Source: Hydrogenovibrio sp. 3SP14C1 (lineage in GTDB: Bacteria; Pseudomonadota; Gammaproteobacteria; Thiomicrospirales; Thiomicrospiraceae). Taken from it: a stretch of 58,642 nucleotides of DNA. Position 1 is the stretch's first letter. Each line of letters begins with the position of its first letter. The position numbers and the translations under genes were made by a program. Positions 1-7,859 of the stretch are shown one piece after another. The notes under the pieces were generated by a model. The model searched no databases, was not told the DNA's origin, and saw only the letters and a program-made list of their open reading frames with translations. The DNA is taken from assembly GCF_029625905.1 (NCBI RefSeq), contig NZ_JARTLM010000014.1, positions 1 to 58,642 of the forward strand. Direction: 5' to 3'.

Positions 1-383
1 ACAACATCCGCACCGGCTTCGGTGATGCTTGATGTCGCACTTAGGCTAACCGTGGTGTCATCAGTGGTGTCGGTGATCTTGGTTGTTGCAGGGGTGCTAT
101 CGATAACGATGTTTTCGAAGTTGCCGCCTGTTGCTGTCTCGATTTTCGCTGAGATTGTATCTTCATCTAGGTAGACATCTTCGTCTGCTGCGACCGTCAC
201 CGTTGCTGTTCCTGAGGTTGCCCCATCAGCGATGCTGATCGTTTCACCATTACTTAGCGTAACCGTGGTCACTCCTTCTGATGCATTTGTCAGTGTCGCT
301 GTGTAAACAACATCCGCACCGGCTTCGGTGATGCTTGATGTCGCACTTAGGCTAACCGTGGTGTCATCAGTGGTGTCGGTGAT
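1..383. repeat. Tandem repeat, 306-bp period, in the adhesin
   Basis: Positions 1-77 and 307-383 are identical. The period is 306 bp, an exact 102 codons, so each unit is one protein module. The perfect DNA identity across the shared block suggests recent duplication or gene conversion between modules. More copies probably follow beyond the left edge. Such arrays can collapse in short-read assemblies. Confidence 0.9.
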
Positions 384-1211
384 TGTCACCGTCGCTGTGT
401 CTGTTGTGACTAGGTTTTCGAACTCGGTTCCACCACTTTCTACTGTGGCGTTAACCGTGATGGTTTCACCATCTTTATAAACATCGTCACCTTGCACTGA
501 GAATGGCGTTGAGGTCGCGCTTGTCGCCCCGACCGCGAAGGTCATGGTCGCGCCATTATCCAACGTGATCACCAACGGTGCATCGGTCGGTGCATTGTCC
601 AGCGTCCCACTGATGGTCGCGGTGCCGCTGCCTTCGTTCACACTGACATTATCCAGCATCAAGCGGGTTTCACCGCTGATCGTGGTCACCGGTGGATTGT
701 CATTTTGAGGATTAACGGGATCAATAGGTGTCGTATCAAAAACTCTCTCATTTGGTGTTTGACGAGAGGTATTAAATGTACCTGTGTCATATCCACTCGT
801 CACTTCACCTTCAGAAAGTGGTGACGGAATAAAATTGGCTGACTGCGCAGCGGAGCTAACATCACTTTGTTCACCTGCAGCCGTTGCTTCTAAAGCATCA
901 AAATTTCCTTCTTGCACGGCTTCAATGGCTTTTTGAATATCTTCTGATGTGGTTTGGTTTTCTTCTATGTCAGTTGAACCAATCAAATCTTCATCTAACC
1001 GTACCAGCGTATTTCGACCTAATGAAAGGACTTCACCATTGCTGAGTTCAACCAAAATGGAACCTTGTGGTCCAGTCTGAACCAACTGTCCAGCATAAAC
1101 GTTCATGTCTTCAATTAAAGGAATCAATTCGCCTGTCACTTCTTTGATATAGACGTTTCCTTCGGTAAGAATAACTTTTCCGACACTCGTTGCTACGTTT
1201 TGTTCAGCCAT
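1..1211 (-). CDS. LapA-like giant adhesin, retention module N-terminus (partial)
   Basis: The reading frame starts at the ATG at 1211 (AAGGA nine bases upstream) and stays open to the left edge, so the C-terminus is missing; at least 403 residues are visible. It starts MAEQNVATSVGKVILTEGNV and matches the N-terminal retention module of LapA-type biofilm adhesins, which plugs the TolC-like outer-membrane pore during type I secretion. A TAAG motif lies at residues 110-113, where LapA is cut by the periplasmic protease LapG. After a Ser/Thr/Pro linker, about residue 190 onward consists of repeating Ca-type/Ig-like modules with VTITDTTDDTTVSLSATSSI blocks every 102 residues. The export signal and RTX end would lie to the left, outside the window. 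The family assignment is confident; surface attachment is inferred from the family. Confidence 0.88.
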   Translation of the reverse strand, partial: MAEQNVATSVGKVILTEGNVYIKEVTGELIPLIEDMNVYAGQLVQTGPQGSILVELSNGEVLSLGRNTLVRLDEDLIGSTDIEENQTTSEDIQKAIEAVQEGNFDALEATAAGEQSDVSSAAQSANFIPSPLSEGEVTSGYDTGTFNTSRQTPNERVFDTTPIDPVNPQNDNPPVTTISGETRLMLDNVSVNEGSGTATISGTLDNAPTDAPLVITLDNGATMTFAVGATSATSTPFSVQGDDVYKDGETITVNATVESGGTEFENLVTTDTATVTITDTTDDTTVSLSATSSITEAGADVVYTATLTNASEGVTTVTLSNGETISIADGATSGTATVTVAADEDVYLDEDTISAKIETATGGNFENIVIDSTPATTKITDTTDDTTVSLSATSSITEAGADV

Positions 1212-1379
1212 GATGCTAAGTCCTTGCAATAATAGGAGGTTTTTATAATTAGCTTTATTTTAGAAAATGTCTTAATGGAAAACTATTGTACCTAGGGTCA
1301 GTTGGCCATTTTTTAATAAAAATAATTGATAGATTTTCTTTAAGTCTATGACATGACTATACTTTTTGATAAAGTTCCG

Positions 1380-1385
1380 TATAAT
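1380..1385 (+). promoter_or_regulatory. Putative -10 box of the small gene at 1440
   Basis: A perfect TATAAT lies 55 bp before the ATG at 1440. No convincing -35 hexamer is found at 16-18 bp spacing (CTATAC is the best), so an activator or an alternative arrangement is possible. The 228-bp gap 1212-1439 also has to hold the divergent adhesin promoter; it is strongly A+T rich. Confidence 0.3.
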
Positions 1386-1439
1386 AAACTTAAACCAAGT
1401 CATTAATTGTTAAGAGACATTCTTGCGGAGGGCGTCAAA

Positions 1440-1775
1440 ATGAATACAGTCAGTCCATCACTTGCATCAGCAGCACAAGCTCTTTATACCCAAGCTAATG
1501 GTTTGTCAGATACCTTATCGAAAGAACCTAAGGTGACTGATAAAACGACTTCAGAAAGTTCTTCTGCTCAAAACACAACGGTTACTTTATCAGACCAGAC
1601 TAAAGCTCAATCTGTTGATTATCAGGATTTGGCAAAAAGCCAGACCGTTAATGCGAAAGATTCTGTAGAAGAAGCGCCAATTGAGTCAAATGAGATGACT
1701 AACTCAGTGACAAATACCGCAAAATTACAAGCGGAATCAAACTATATGACATCTAAAGATAACGGTATTGTATAA
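1440..1775 (+). CDS. Small hydrophilic protein of unknown function
   Basis: 111 residues. I take the ATG at 1440 because GGAGGG lies about 8 bases upstream; an upstream TTG in the same frame is less likely. The product is rich in Ser, Thr, Asn and Gln, low in hydrophobic residues, without Cys, signal peptide or membrane segment, and is probably mostly disordered (repeated TDKTTSESSS and SNEMTNSVTNTAK-like stretches). It stands alone, divergent from the adhesin gene 228 bp away. I do not recognise the family. A role linked to the adhesin is possible from position only. Confidence 0.6.
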   Translation: MNTVSPSLASAAQALYTQANGLSDTLSKEPKVTDKTTSESSSAQNTTVTLSDQTKAQSVDYQDLAKSQTVNAKDSVEEAPIESNEMTNSVTNTAKLQAESNYMTSKDNGIV

Positions 1776-1784
1776 ACACTGATT

Positions 1785-1815
1785 ACTAAAGCATCCCGTC
1801 AGGTGGTGCTTTAGT
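1785..1815 (+). terminator. Inverted repeat after the small gene, weak terminator
   Basis: ACTAAAGCA (1785-1793) pairs with TGCTTTAGT (1807-1815) around a 13-base loop, 10 bases after the stop codon. There is no T-run behind it, so it may be an attenuated terminator or an mRNA 3'-end stabiliser. Confidence 0.4.
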
Positions 1816-1862
1816 ATTAACCCATCTTTAGACATTCTTCATACTTCTTCAATCTTATTAAA

Positions 1863-1891
1863 TTGCACTATCTCTTTGAAGTCATTAGAAT
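1863..1891 (+). promoter_or_regulatory. Sigma-70-like promoter, TTGCAC-N17-TAGAAT
   Basis: TTGCAC at 1863-1868 and TAGAAT at 1886-1891 are separated by the ideal 17 bp. No ORF begins just downstream; a rho-independent terminator lies about 120-150 bp further on. This fits a free-standing small RNA or an attenuated leader of the gene at 2086. Confidence 0.5.
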
Positions 1892-1897
1892 TTAACT

Positions 1898-2043
1898 TGT
1901 ACTTAATGAAATGGATTGCATTAAGTTTGGTTTACTCCTTAAACCTCAAAGTTAAACTTGATTCAAACTGGCCTCCTCAGCTCTTTGAATCAGCTCCTCA
2001 GATAAAAATTAAACACGATACGACCAATATCGTGTTTTTTTTT
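1898..2043 (+). ncRNA. Candidate small RNA with C-rich loop
   Basis: This fills most of the 310-bp gene-free stretch 1776-2085. A transcript from the promoter at 1863-1891 would start near 1898 and end at the terminator at 2011-2043, giving about 140 nt. It contains a perfect 9-bp stem, TGATTCAAA (1959-1967) with TTTGAATCA (1984-1992). Its 16-base loop carries GGCCTCCTCAG, and a second CTCCTCAG follows at 1994-2001. CCUCC in an exposed loop is complementary to Shine-Dalgarno sequences, a common feature of trans-acting sRNAs. No ORF in it looks coding. The alternative is a transcription-attenuation leader for the gene at 2086. It matches no RNA family that I know. Confidence 0.4.
2011..2043 (+). 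terminator. Rho-independent terminator
   Basis: AAACACGATA (2011-2020) pairs with TATCGTGTTT (2028-2037) around a 7-base loop, followed by a run of T to 2043. It is 43 bp before the ATG at 2086, so it ends the candidate sRNA or acts as an attenuator. Confidence 0.8.
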
Positions 2044-2085
2044 GCTTAAAATACCCTTTCTTATGATTAAAACGGACTCACTCTT

Positions 2086-2541
2086 ATGAAAACCGTTAAT
2101 GGCAAATCTTATCGTCATGGACATGGTTCAGATGAACAGCACAAAAAAGACCAGGCTCTTTTCTCTCAATTGCTTGAACACCACAAATTGTTATCTCGGA
2201 AAACGATTATGATTGAAAATGGTATTCGTGCACGTACCACTTCTGACGACCCCCATTTAGCAACTGTCTTGCAAGAACATGTTGAGGGAATGGAAAAGCG
2301 TTTTGGTATGGGAAAGGCTATCCGCTCTTGGGATCCATTGTTTGCTGCGCTTTTTGAATATAAAGAAGCCATTCAAATGTGCTATCACATGATTGAAAAT
2401 GGTGTTGAAGCGATTGTGACTTCAGAAGACCCGAAATTGGTTGAACTCATTCATTCCCACGACCTAACATTACATGGGTTTATTGAAGAAGGGTTTGAGG
2501 CTGGAAAGCGAGAAAGCCCTAAACCCGACTGGCTAGAATAA
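2086..2541 (+). CDS. Conserved protein of unknown function with internal duplication
   Basis: 151 residues, cytoplasmic (no signal peptide or membrane segment). Two copies of one unit are visible: MIENGIRARTTSDDPHL (about residues 42-58) followed by a helix ending in EHV, and MIENGVEAIVTSEDPKL (about 101-117) followed by LIHSHD. Between them lies a conserved-looking IRSWDPLFAALFEYKEAI. The His-rich N-terminus (YRHGHGSDEQHKK) and the repeated His after each unit suggest metal or heme binding, but this is speculation. I recall similar proteins of unknown function in other bacteria with the same SDDP...H and DPLFAA motifs. The neighbour trxC begins 79 bp downstream on the same strand. Confidence 0.75.
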   Translation: MKTVNGKSYRHGHGSDEQHKKDQALFSQLLEHHKLLSRKTIMIENGIRARTTSDDPHLATVLQEHVEGMEKRFGMGKAIRSWDPLFAALFEYKEAIQMCYHMIENGVEAIVTSEDPKLVELIHSHDLTLHGFIEEGFEAGKRESPKPDWLE

Positions 2542-2565
2542 TATTCAAGTTTAAAACTTGAATAT
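2541..2565. repeat. Perfect 25-nt palindrome between the unknown gene and trxC
   Basis: Arms ATATTCAAGTTT (2541-2552) and AAACTTGAATAT (2554-2565) flank one central A. The left arm overlaps the stop codon of the upstream gene. No T-run follows, so it suits a dimeric-regulator operator or a processing hairpin better than a classic terminator. Confidence 0.5.
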
Positions 2566-2620
2566 CGAGCTTTCAGCACTTATATAAGATTTATATTCGA
2601 TCGTTAAATGGAGTCATCAA

Positions 2621-3043
2621 ATGATTATTATGTGCCCACACTGTGGCGGACTAAACCGCATCCCTGACGAAAAACTTAATAACCAGCCAACCTGTGGAAA
2701 ATGCCGATCAGCACTGTTTACAGGTCAACCCGTGGAAATGAATTCAGAGCAATTCTTACATGCCTTACACAAAACCGACCAACCTTTGGTGGTTGATTTT
2801 TGGGCATCATGGTGTGGTCCTTGTAAGATGTTTGCACCTACCTTTTCCCAAGCAGCTGAGCAACTTGAGCCGCACGCTAAATTCATCAAAATAAACACCG
2901 AAACCGAACAACAAATCGCCGCTCAGTTTAATATTCGATCAATTCCAACATTGGCCATTTTTAAAAATGGTCAGGAAGTTTCCCGCCAGTCAGGCGCGAT
3001 GGATTTAGGTAGCTTTACAAACTGGGTAAAAAGTTCGATTTAA
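2621..3043 (+). CDS. trxC: Thioredoxin 2, zinc-binding
   Basis: 140 residues, the usual TrxC length. The N-terminal zinc ribbon has C5-x2-C8 and C25-x2-C28; the thioredoxin fold follows with the active site WCGPC (C65, C68) and the cis-proline segment RSIPTL. It is a cytoplasmic disulfide reductase recharged by thioredoxin reductase; in the family the zinc-binding Trx2 is tied to oxidative stress. Starts at ATG 2621 with GGAG upstream; a second in-frame ATG at 2630 is possible. A regulator-like palindrome lies 56 bp upstream. Confidence 0.95.
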   Translation: MIIMCPHCGGLNRIPDEKLNNQPTCGKCRSALFTGQPVEMNSEQFLHALHKTDQPLVVDFWASWCGPCKMFAPTFSQAAEQLEPHAKFIKINTETEQQIAAQFNIRSIPTLAIFKNGQEVSRQSGAMDLGSFTNWVKSSI

Positions 3044-3087
3044 TTCGACTGTGTTAGGCTTGAGACTTAAATTTAAAGGGCATTCAC

Positions 3088-3333
3088 ATGGAAATCGGTT
3101 CACCATTACACAGACAACTCCTCATGAAAGGGATTATTAGAACAGCTTTAAAAACAGCTACCTTTGGCCTCGTCATTGGGTTAATGCTGATTTTTCCAAG
3201 CATTATTCGAGAAAACACTTTTTCCACGGGACTTTCTTACGCTGGGCAAAGCATTATTTTAATTGCTTTTATCTATAGCTTGGTGATTGCCATTAAAAAA
3301 TATCGTAAAACCATCGGCTCACTGGATTCCTAA
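3088..3333 (+). CDS. Small two-helix membrane protein, unknown function
   Basis: 81 residues, ATG at 3088 with AAAGGG upstream. Two hydrophobic segments are visible, about residues 22-40 (TFGLVIGLMLIFPSII) and 50-69 (GQSIILIAFIYSLVIAI), with a Lys/Arg-rich C-terminal tail, so both ends probably face the cytoplasm. It follows trxC by 44 bp and may be cotranscribed. It ends 4 bp from the end of the convergent BatD gene. I do not recognise the family. Confidence 0.65.
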   Translation: MEIGSPLHRQLLMKGIIRTALKTATFGLVIGLMLIFPSIIRENTFSTGLSYAGQSIILIAFIYSLVIAIKKYRKTIGSLDS

Positions 3334-3337
3334 TTTT

Positions 3338-4825
3338 TTATCGGCTTTGAAAACGAGTCCAGTCTAACTTCGGTAATGACTGAGCCCATTTCAAAGCCAC
3401 TTGCAACAGAGGATCATGCTGCTGGCTATAGAACTGCTCATTTAAGACTTCAACCAACCTTCTCGCATCAGCATTTTGTCCGTACTGCGATTCAAATCGC
3501 TCCAACCATTGCCCTAAACTTTGCTGTGATAACACAGAACTAGCTGATTTATCAGCTGGTGAAAATGGCCAGGCCTGGTTATTTTTGACAGGTTTTAACT
3601 GTTGATGAGACCAGTGCAGAATCGCCAACCAAGCAGCCTCTGTCGAGTTGCTTTTCTTCAATACAATAATTAAACGATATTTTGCCAAGCTCGCTTTTGC
3701 AACAAGCCCAAGCGCGAATAACGTCACCGCCCCAATGACAACCAGTAACCCTTGAAAAACAATCATCAACCACAATGGAATGACGATAAGAGTCTGTGCC
3801 GGTGCAAATTGATCTTCTAATTTACCTGTATTGACATCGAAATACGTTAATCGCATCGCTGGAAGCTGTGTCAGCCCAAAATGATTGACGCGAAAAGGTT
3901 GGTCAATCTCGACTCTGCTCGATAAGCCAGCAGTGGTCATGATGGTATGCTTTTTAAGGTTCGGGGTTAACCACTCAATACGAGTGTCTTTTCCTAATTG
4001 GTTAGTGATATTGGGTAAATTCGAGACGGAGACATTCTCTCCATTTAAATGCAAATACCAGTTATATAAACGCCCTATGACGATTAACTGCGCTGGAAAC
4101 GAATTCTGCACCGAGACTTTACCCAAAGGAATCACCGCCGGTAAATAACTGGGTAAAGAACGTACCTGAACGCTGACCGGAGGGGCAACAAAAACCCAAC
4201 GCTTATTGGTTTCATTTTGAACACGAATAATAGGAGATGTTAAAGAAACAACACCGGTTTTATTCAGCGCCACCGCTGAGGTCAAAATGATTTTTTTACC
4301 ATAGAAAGTGCCTTCTTGCGTCTGAGGATCAGCTTGACCAATCCATTCATATGGCAAATCTGGCATGTTTTCCGGCAACACATTTTCAACGCCGATTGAG
4401 GCACTATCGGCTTTCAAATTTGCCGACCACAGTACAATCTCATTTTGAAAAACCGTCTTTTTCGGCGCCTTCCAAGAAACAGTCACTTCCGGGTTTTCTA
4501 ACACCTTAATGGTGGTTGGTTTCACGTGGAGCCTTCCTGCTTTCAGTTCAGGAATCTTTAATATTCCTGTGCTAACAGGGTATAACCGAATCCGCAAACG
4601 ATCAGAATGTCCATTAATATCATAAATCACAAACTGCTTTTTCAGTTCCGATAAGTCTAACTTATCATAGTCTGATTCGATGTCTTCACCCGATAAAATC
4701 CATGTTACTGGATTGCCCAAAACTACTTCCTTCGGGTAAATTCGACTGTCCGCTTGAACTCCTTTGACAAAAAACATCCCTGCCATTAATGTCACCAACA
4801 GTGTGATTTTAATTCCTCTTACCAT
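3338..4825 (-). CDS. BatD-like membrane protein, Bat operon A
   Basis: 495 residues. A signal peptide (LLVTLMAGMFFVKGVQA) is followed by periplasmic beta-rich domains of the BatD/oxygen-tolerance type, one membrane helix near residues 350-373 (LIVIPLWLMIVFQGLLVVIG) and a cytoplasmic tail. Last gene of the operon. Its ATG overlaps the stop of the BatB/C gene by 7 bases, implying translational coupling. BatD is thought to hold or receive the VWA proteins in the inner membrane; the exact job is not known. It shares the plan of the 561-residue protein at 29154 but is shorter. A CCAGGCCTGG palindrome lies inside at 3569-3578. Confidence 0.8.
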   Translation of the reverse strand: MVRGIKITLLVTLMAGMFFVKGVQADSRIYPKEVVLGNPVTWILSGEDIESDYDKLDLSELKKQFVIYDINGHSDRLRIRLYPVSTGILKIPELKAGRLHVKPTTIKVLENPEVTVSWKAPKKTVFQNEIVLWSANLKADSASIGVENVLPENMPDLPYEWIGQADPQTQEGTFYGKKIILTSAVALNKTGVVSLTSPIIRVQNETNKRWVFVAPPVSVQVRSLPSYLPAVIPLGKVSVQNSFPAQLIVIGRLYNWYLHLNGENVSVSNLPNITNQLGKDTRIEWLTPNLKKHTIMTTAGLSSRVEIDQPFRVNHFGLTQLPAMRLTYFDVNTGKLEDQFAPAQTLIVIPLWLMIVFQGLLVVIGAVTLFALGLVAKASLAKYRLIIVLKKSNSTEAAWLAILHWSHQQLKPVKNNQAWPFSPADKSASSVLSQQSLGQWLERFESQYGQNADARRLVEVLNEQFYSQQHDPLLQVALKWAQSLPKLDWTRFQSR

Positions 4826-6768
4826 GGTTTAACCCCCGGTAATGGATGAGATTGATCCTGCGTCGCTTGAAAGCCTTCTTCTCGTTCAAAAATATTTTGT
4901 AGTAACCGAGCCTGATTATCTTCAACACGTTGCATTTCATGCTCAAATTTTTCCATTCTGTAAACTCTTTTCTGCTGATCCAATATGGCATTGGCGCTAT
5001 CATTTAACTGCAACTCATTCGCGGTAGATAACGAAAAATCGGTCTCTTCAAGCTCGTCCGGTAGCACAAATTCTTTACCGTCTTTTTCGCCTTCTGGCGC
5101 ATCGCCTGAAACGCCTTCACCCGCTTCATCCTGATTGGGTTTTTGCCCACCATAAAACGCACCATCTGCATCGCGACTGGTATTCCCCTCACCTTGACCA
5201 TCCCCTTGTTCTTGGTTCTGTTGTTGACCTTTTTGCTTTTGACGCTTACGTTTGGCCAATGCCAAATTATGTTCAGCTTTGTCATAATTCGGCCAATACA
5301 CCAACGCTTGCTCATAGGCTTCAATCGCTTGGCGGGTTAAATTAGCTTGATAAAAACTATTACCTAAATTAAAAAGCGCCTGTGCACGCTGTTTGTCTGT
5401 CAACCCATTCAAGGCCGCTTCTCTAAAATAAAATACCGAAGATTCATAATCCTCTGCTTTGTATGCTGCCGCGCCAGCGCCAAACCAGCCACGATAATTT
5501 TGTAGCCCATCATAAGCTTGTTGAGAGGTATCGTAGTCTTTTGCATTGAATGCTTTATAAGCTTGAATTTCCTGTCCAACCGTTTCATCGAGCGCCCAGG
5601 CTCCTGGGGTATAAAACACCAACCCGGACAATATGAAAACGCCCACTAAGCTGAATACACTTGTCTGAACTGAACGCCCGATTCGAACGGGGAAAAATGC
5701 CCAAAGTAATGCAAGGAATGCCACCCAGATAAAGGGCATTGCGTGATCTTGCCATATCGGTAACGCTGATTGAAATGAGCGCTTGTTGGCCAACACACTG
5801 ACCTCTTCTACCAATCGGTCTAAAAAAGCTGCATCATTATTGGCGCGTAAATAAACCCCTTTCAACTGGGTCGCGAGTTTTTGTAAGGCAATCTGTTCTA
5901 AGCGAGACGTCACCAATAAACCACTGGCGTGCAGCGCGCCACTTGGATGTTCCATACTAGGAATTCGGCTAGGTTGCAAGTTACCAACCCCTGCAAGAAT
6001 GACTTTAGTTGCTGTATTGGCAACTGCTTTTAAAGCCTCTGGTACGGCAACAATCTGATTGGGTTCAGGCGTTCCATTGGTTAGAACCAATAACACCTGT
6101 GACTTTCCTGCTGTTTGTTGTAAATGATCCGCACCGAAAATAATGGCATCTTCCAATTGAGAACCAAGCGTGGGCAAGATACCCGGCCGCATTAAATCTA
6201 AATAATGTTGAAACAAAGTGCGGTCAAACGATAAAGGGGAAACCAAATGCGGACGTCCTGCATACACCATTAAGCCTAATCGGTCATTCGGCTCTAATCG
6301 ATTTGCGAGAGACTCGACCAATGATTTCGCCAATAAAAAACGATTTGGCGCAACATCTTGTACCAGCATTGAACGGGAGGTATCCAGCGCCACTAAAATA
6401 TCCACCCCAGCTCGCGTCGATTCTTGAGGGGCAGGCACTAAGGTTCTTGGGCCCGCCAAAGCGATAACCAGACAAACCCATGCCACCGTCAATAGCCATT
6501 TCGGTTGAAATAAACGCCCTATTTGACGTTGGAAAAACTGCCAAAAACCGCCAGGCCTGGTCGTTTTTGTCTGTGCCATGGCTTGTTGTGAGGCTGTAAA
6601 AAGACCTTGTTTTGTCACTTTTGCCCAAGGTAATAAGTGACTTTCAGCATACTGGCTGGTGTGTCGGCGACGTAACCAGTATGCCACTGTGCCCCAAACA
6701 ACCGGAGCCAGTGCAAACCACAAGGTCGTTGCATCACGCCACTCCCAATTGAGTATCGTTTCAATCAT
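4819..6768 (-). CDS. BatB/BatC fusion: VWA domain plus TPRs, Bat operon A
   Basis: 649 residues. N-terminal helix, second helix about residues 92-110, then a VWA domain starting near residue 121 with the MIDAS motif DTSRS and a later TNGTPEP segment where the family usually has an Asp-Gly. Two helices close the VWA part (about 344-362 and 369-390). From about 395 to 510 there are TPR units (FNAKDYDTSQQAYDGLQ, ALFNLGNSFYQANLTRQAIE). A Gln/Gly/Glu-rich linker follows. Separate BatB and BatC in Bacteroides correspond to this single chain. It overlaps the BatA gene by 4 bases. A CCAGGCCTGG copy lies at 6551-6560. Confidence 0.85.
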   Translation of the reverse strand: MIETILNWEWRDATTLWFALAPVVWGTVAYWLRRRHTSQYAESHLLPWAKVTKQGLFTASQQAMAQTKTTRPGGFWQFFQRQIGRLFQPKWLLTVAWVCLVIALAGPRTLVPAPQESTRAGVDILVALDTSRSMLVQDVAPNRFLLAKSLVESLANRLEPNDRLGLMVYAGRPHLVSPLSFDRTLFQHYLDLMRPGILPTLGSQLEDAIIFGADHLQQTAGKSQVLLVLTNGTPEPNQIVAVPEALKAVANTATKVILAGVGNLQPSRIPSMEHPSGALHASGLLVTSRLEQIALQKLATQLKGVYLRANNDAAFLDRLVEEVSVLANKRSFQSALPIWQDHAMPFIWVAFLALLWAFFPVRIGRSVQTSVFSLVGVFILSGLVFYTPGAWALDETVGQEIQAYKAFNAKDYDTSQQAYDGLQNYRGWFGAGAAAYKAEDYESSVFYFREAALNGLTDKQRAQALFNLGNSFYQANLTRQAIEAYEQALVYWPNYDKAEHNLALAKRKRQKQKGQQQNQEQGDGQGEGNTSRDADGAFYGGQKPNQDEAGEGVSGDAPEGEKDGKEFVLPDELEETDFSLSTANELQLNDSANAILDQQKRVYRMEKFEHEMQRVEDNQARLLQNIFEREEGFQATQDQSHPLPGVKPW

Positions 6769-7859
6769 ACGGCCTCCCGTTGCAATCGATTACCCAATAA
6801 TTGCACCAGAGCAAAATAGAATACAAACAACATCACACTTAAGGCAATAACATAAGGATAAAGCGCAACTTGCTGAAATTTCTTTTTAGGCACTTCAATC
6901 GCAACACCTTCTGTTTGATCAATTGTTTGCAACACTTTTTGTAAGTCTTGCCCACTGCCAATCTGGTAATAACGACCATTGGTCTGTTCAGCAATTTGCT
7001 TCAATGAATCGGATTCAAGCGCTTCATATAACAATCCGCGGAATTTTCGTTGATCCGCTTCTTTCGAGCTTCCGCCCACACCAATGGTATAAATCGGAAT
7101 ATTGAGGCCTTGCGCATAGTTAATCGCTTCTGCAATTGGTAATCGGCTGTTTCGGGTTGACCCGTCTGAGATCAGCACCACAATTCGGTTTTCTGTTGAA
7201 TCGACACTTTTTTCAGCCTGCTGTAATGCCAACCCCAACGCTTCTCCGGTTGCTTCATCGGTACGCCCAGCCAGGTAAGGCTTTAACCGCTTCAACATCA
7301 ACCGTGCCGTGGTGGCATCTGATGTCAATGGCATCAACGTGTAAGCATCATCTGCATACAAAATAAACCCAAACCGATTGCCTGCAAGCCCTGAAATGAA
7401 TTGATCCAATACATCTTGAATCACTTTCACCCGGCTTTGCGGCTTACCATCAATCTGATAATCCTCTAACACCATACTGACGGAGGTTTCGACTACAAAA
7501 ACAATATCTCGAACGGTTTTAGTTTGCGGCTCAGGAGGCAAGGGTACTTTTTTAACCGGCATCGCTAAAGCGGTCACAATACCGGCCAACAGCATTAAGC
7601 GCAATAAGTTCAATAACCATCTAATGCCTTTAGAAGAGCTTGGTACGCTGGCATTAAATCCTAACTGGTCAATTAAAGGGTGTCGGAACAATAATGACTG
7701 GGCACTCGCTGTCTGCTCCCAATCCGATCCGCTTGGACGCAAATAATGCACTAACCATAAGCCGAGCACCGATCCAAACAAATAAAACCATTCAGGGTGA
7801 ACAAACTGAACCAAGTGCCAATCCTGAAAAACCTGAGCCAACTCTTGCAATGCCATCAT
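6765..7859 (-). CDS. BatA-like VWA membrane protein, Bat operon A
   Basis: 364 residues from ATG 7859, which forms an ATGA overlap with the stop of the preceding gene and has GGAAGAG upstream; an upstream in-frame ATG at 7877 is less likely. Membrane helices lie near residues 23-40, 75-93 and at the C-terminus (ALSVMLFVFYFALVQLLG). The VWA domain starts at VRDIVFVVETSVSM: the first MIDAS position is Glu rather than Asp (ETSVS instead of DxSxS), while the later LISDGST is normal. Family role: a membrane complex with a MoxR ATPase, probably in protein maturation or envelope stress tolerance. Confidence 0.85.
   Translation of the reverse strand: MMALQELAQVFQDWHLVQFVHPEWFYLFGSVLGLWLVHYLRPSGSDWEQTASAQSLLFRHPLIDQLGFNASVPSSSKGIRWLLNLLRLMLLAGIVTALAMPVKKVPLPPEPQTKTVRDIVFVVETSVSMVLEDYQIDGKPQSRVKVIQDVLDQFISGLAGNRFGFILYADDAYTLMPLTSDATTARLMLKRLKPYLAGRTDEATGEALGLALQQAEKSVDSTENRIVVLISDGSTRNSRLPIAEAINYAQGLNIPIYTIGVGGSSKEADQRKFRGLLYEALESDSLKQIAEQTNGRYYQIGSGQDLQKVLQTIDQTEGVAIEVPKKKFQQVALYPYVIALSVMLFVFYFALVQLLGNRLQREAV

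Noticed and set aside
1-383. CRISPR-like array
   Set aside because: The two copies are 77 bp with a 306-bp period, in frame and coding for adhesin modules, not short repeats with unique spacers.
5004-5324. Overlapping reading frames opposite or inside the BatB/C gene
   Set aside because: They lie in other frames of well-supported genes, have basic, low-complexity translations and no ribosome site.
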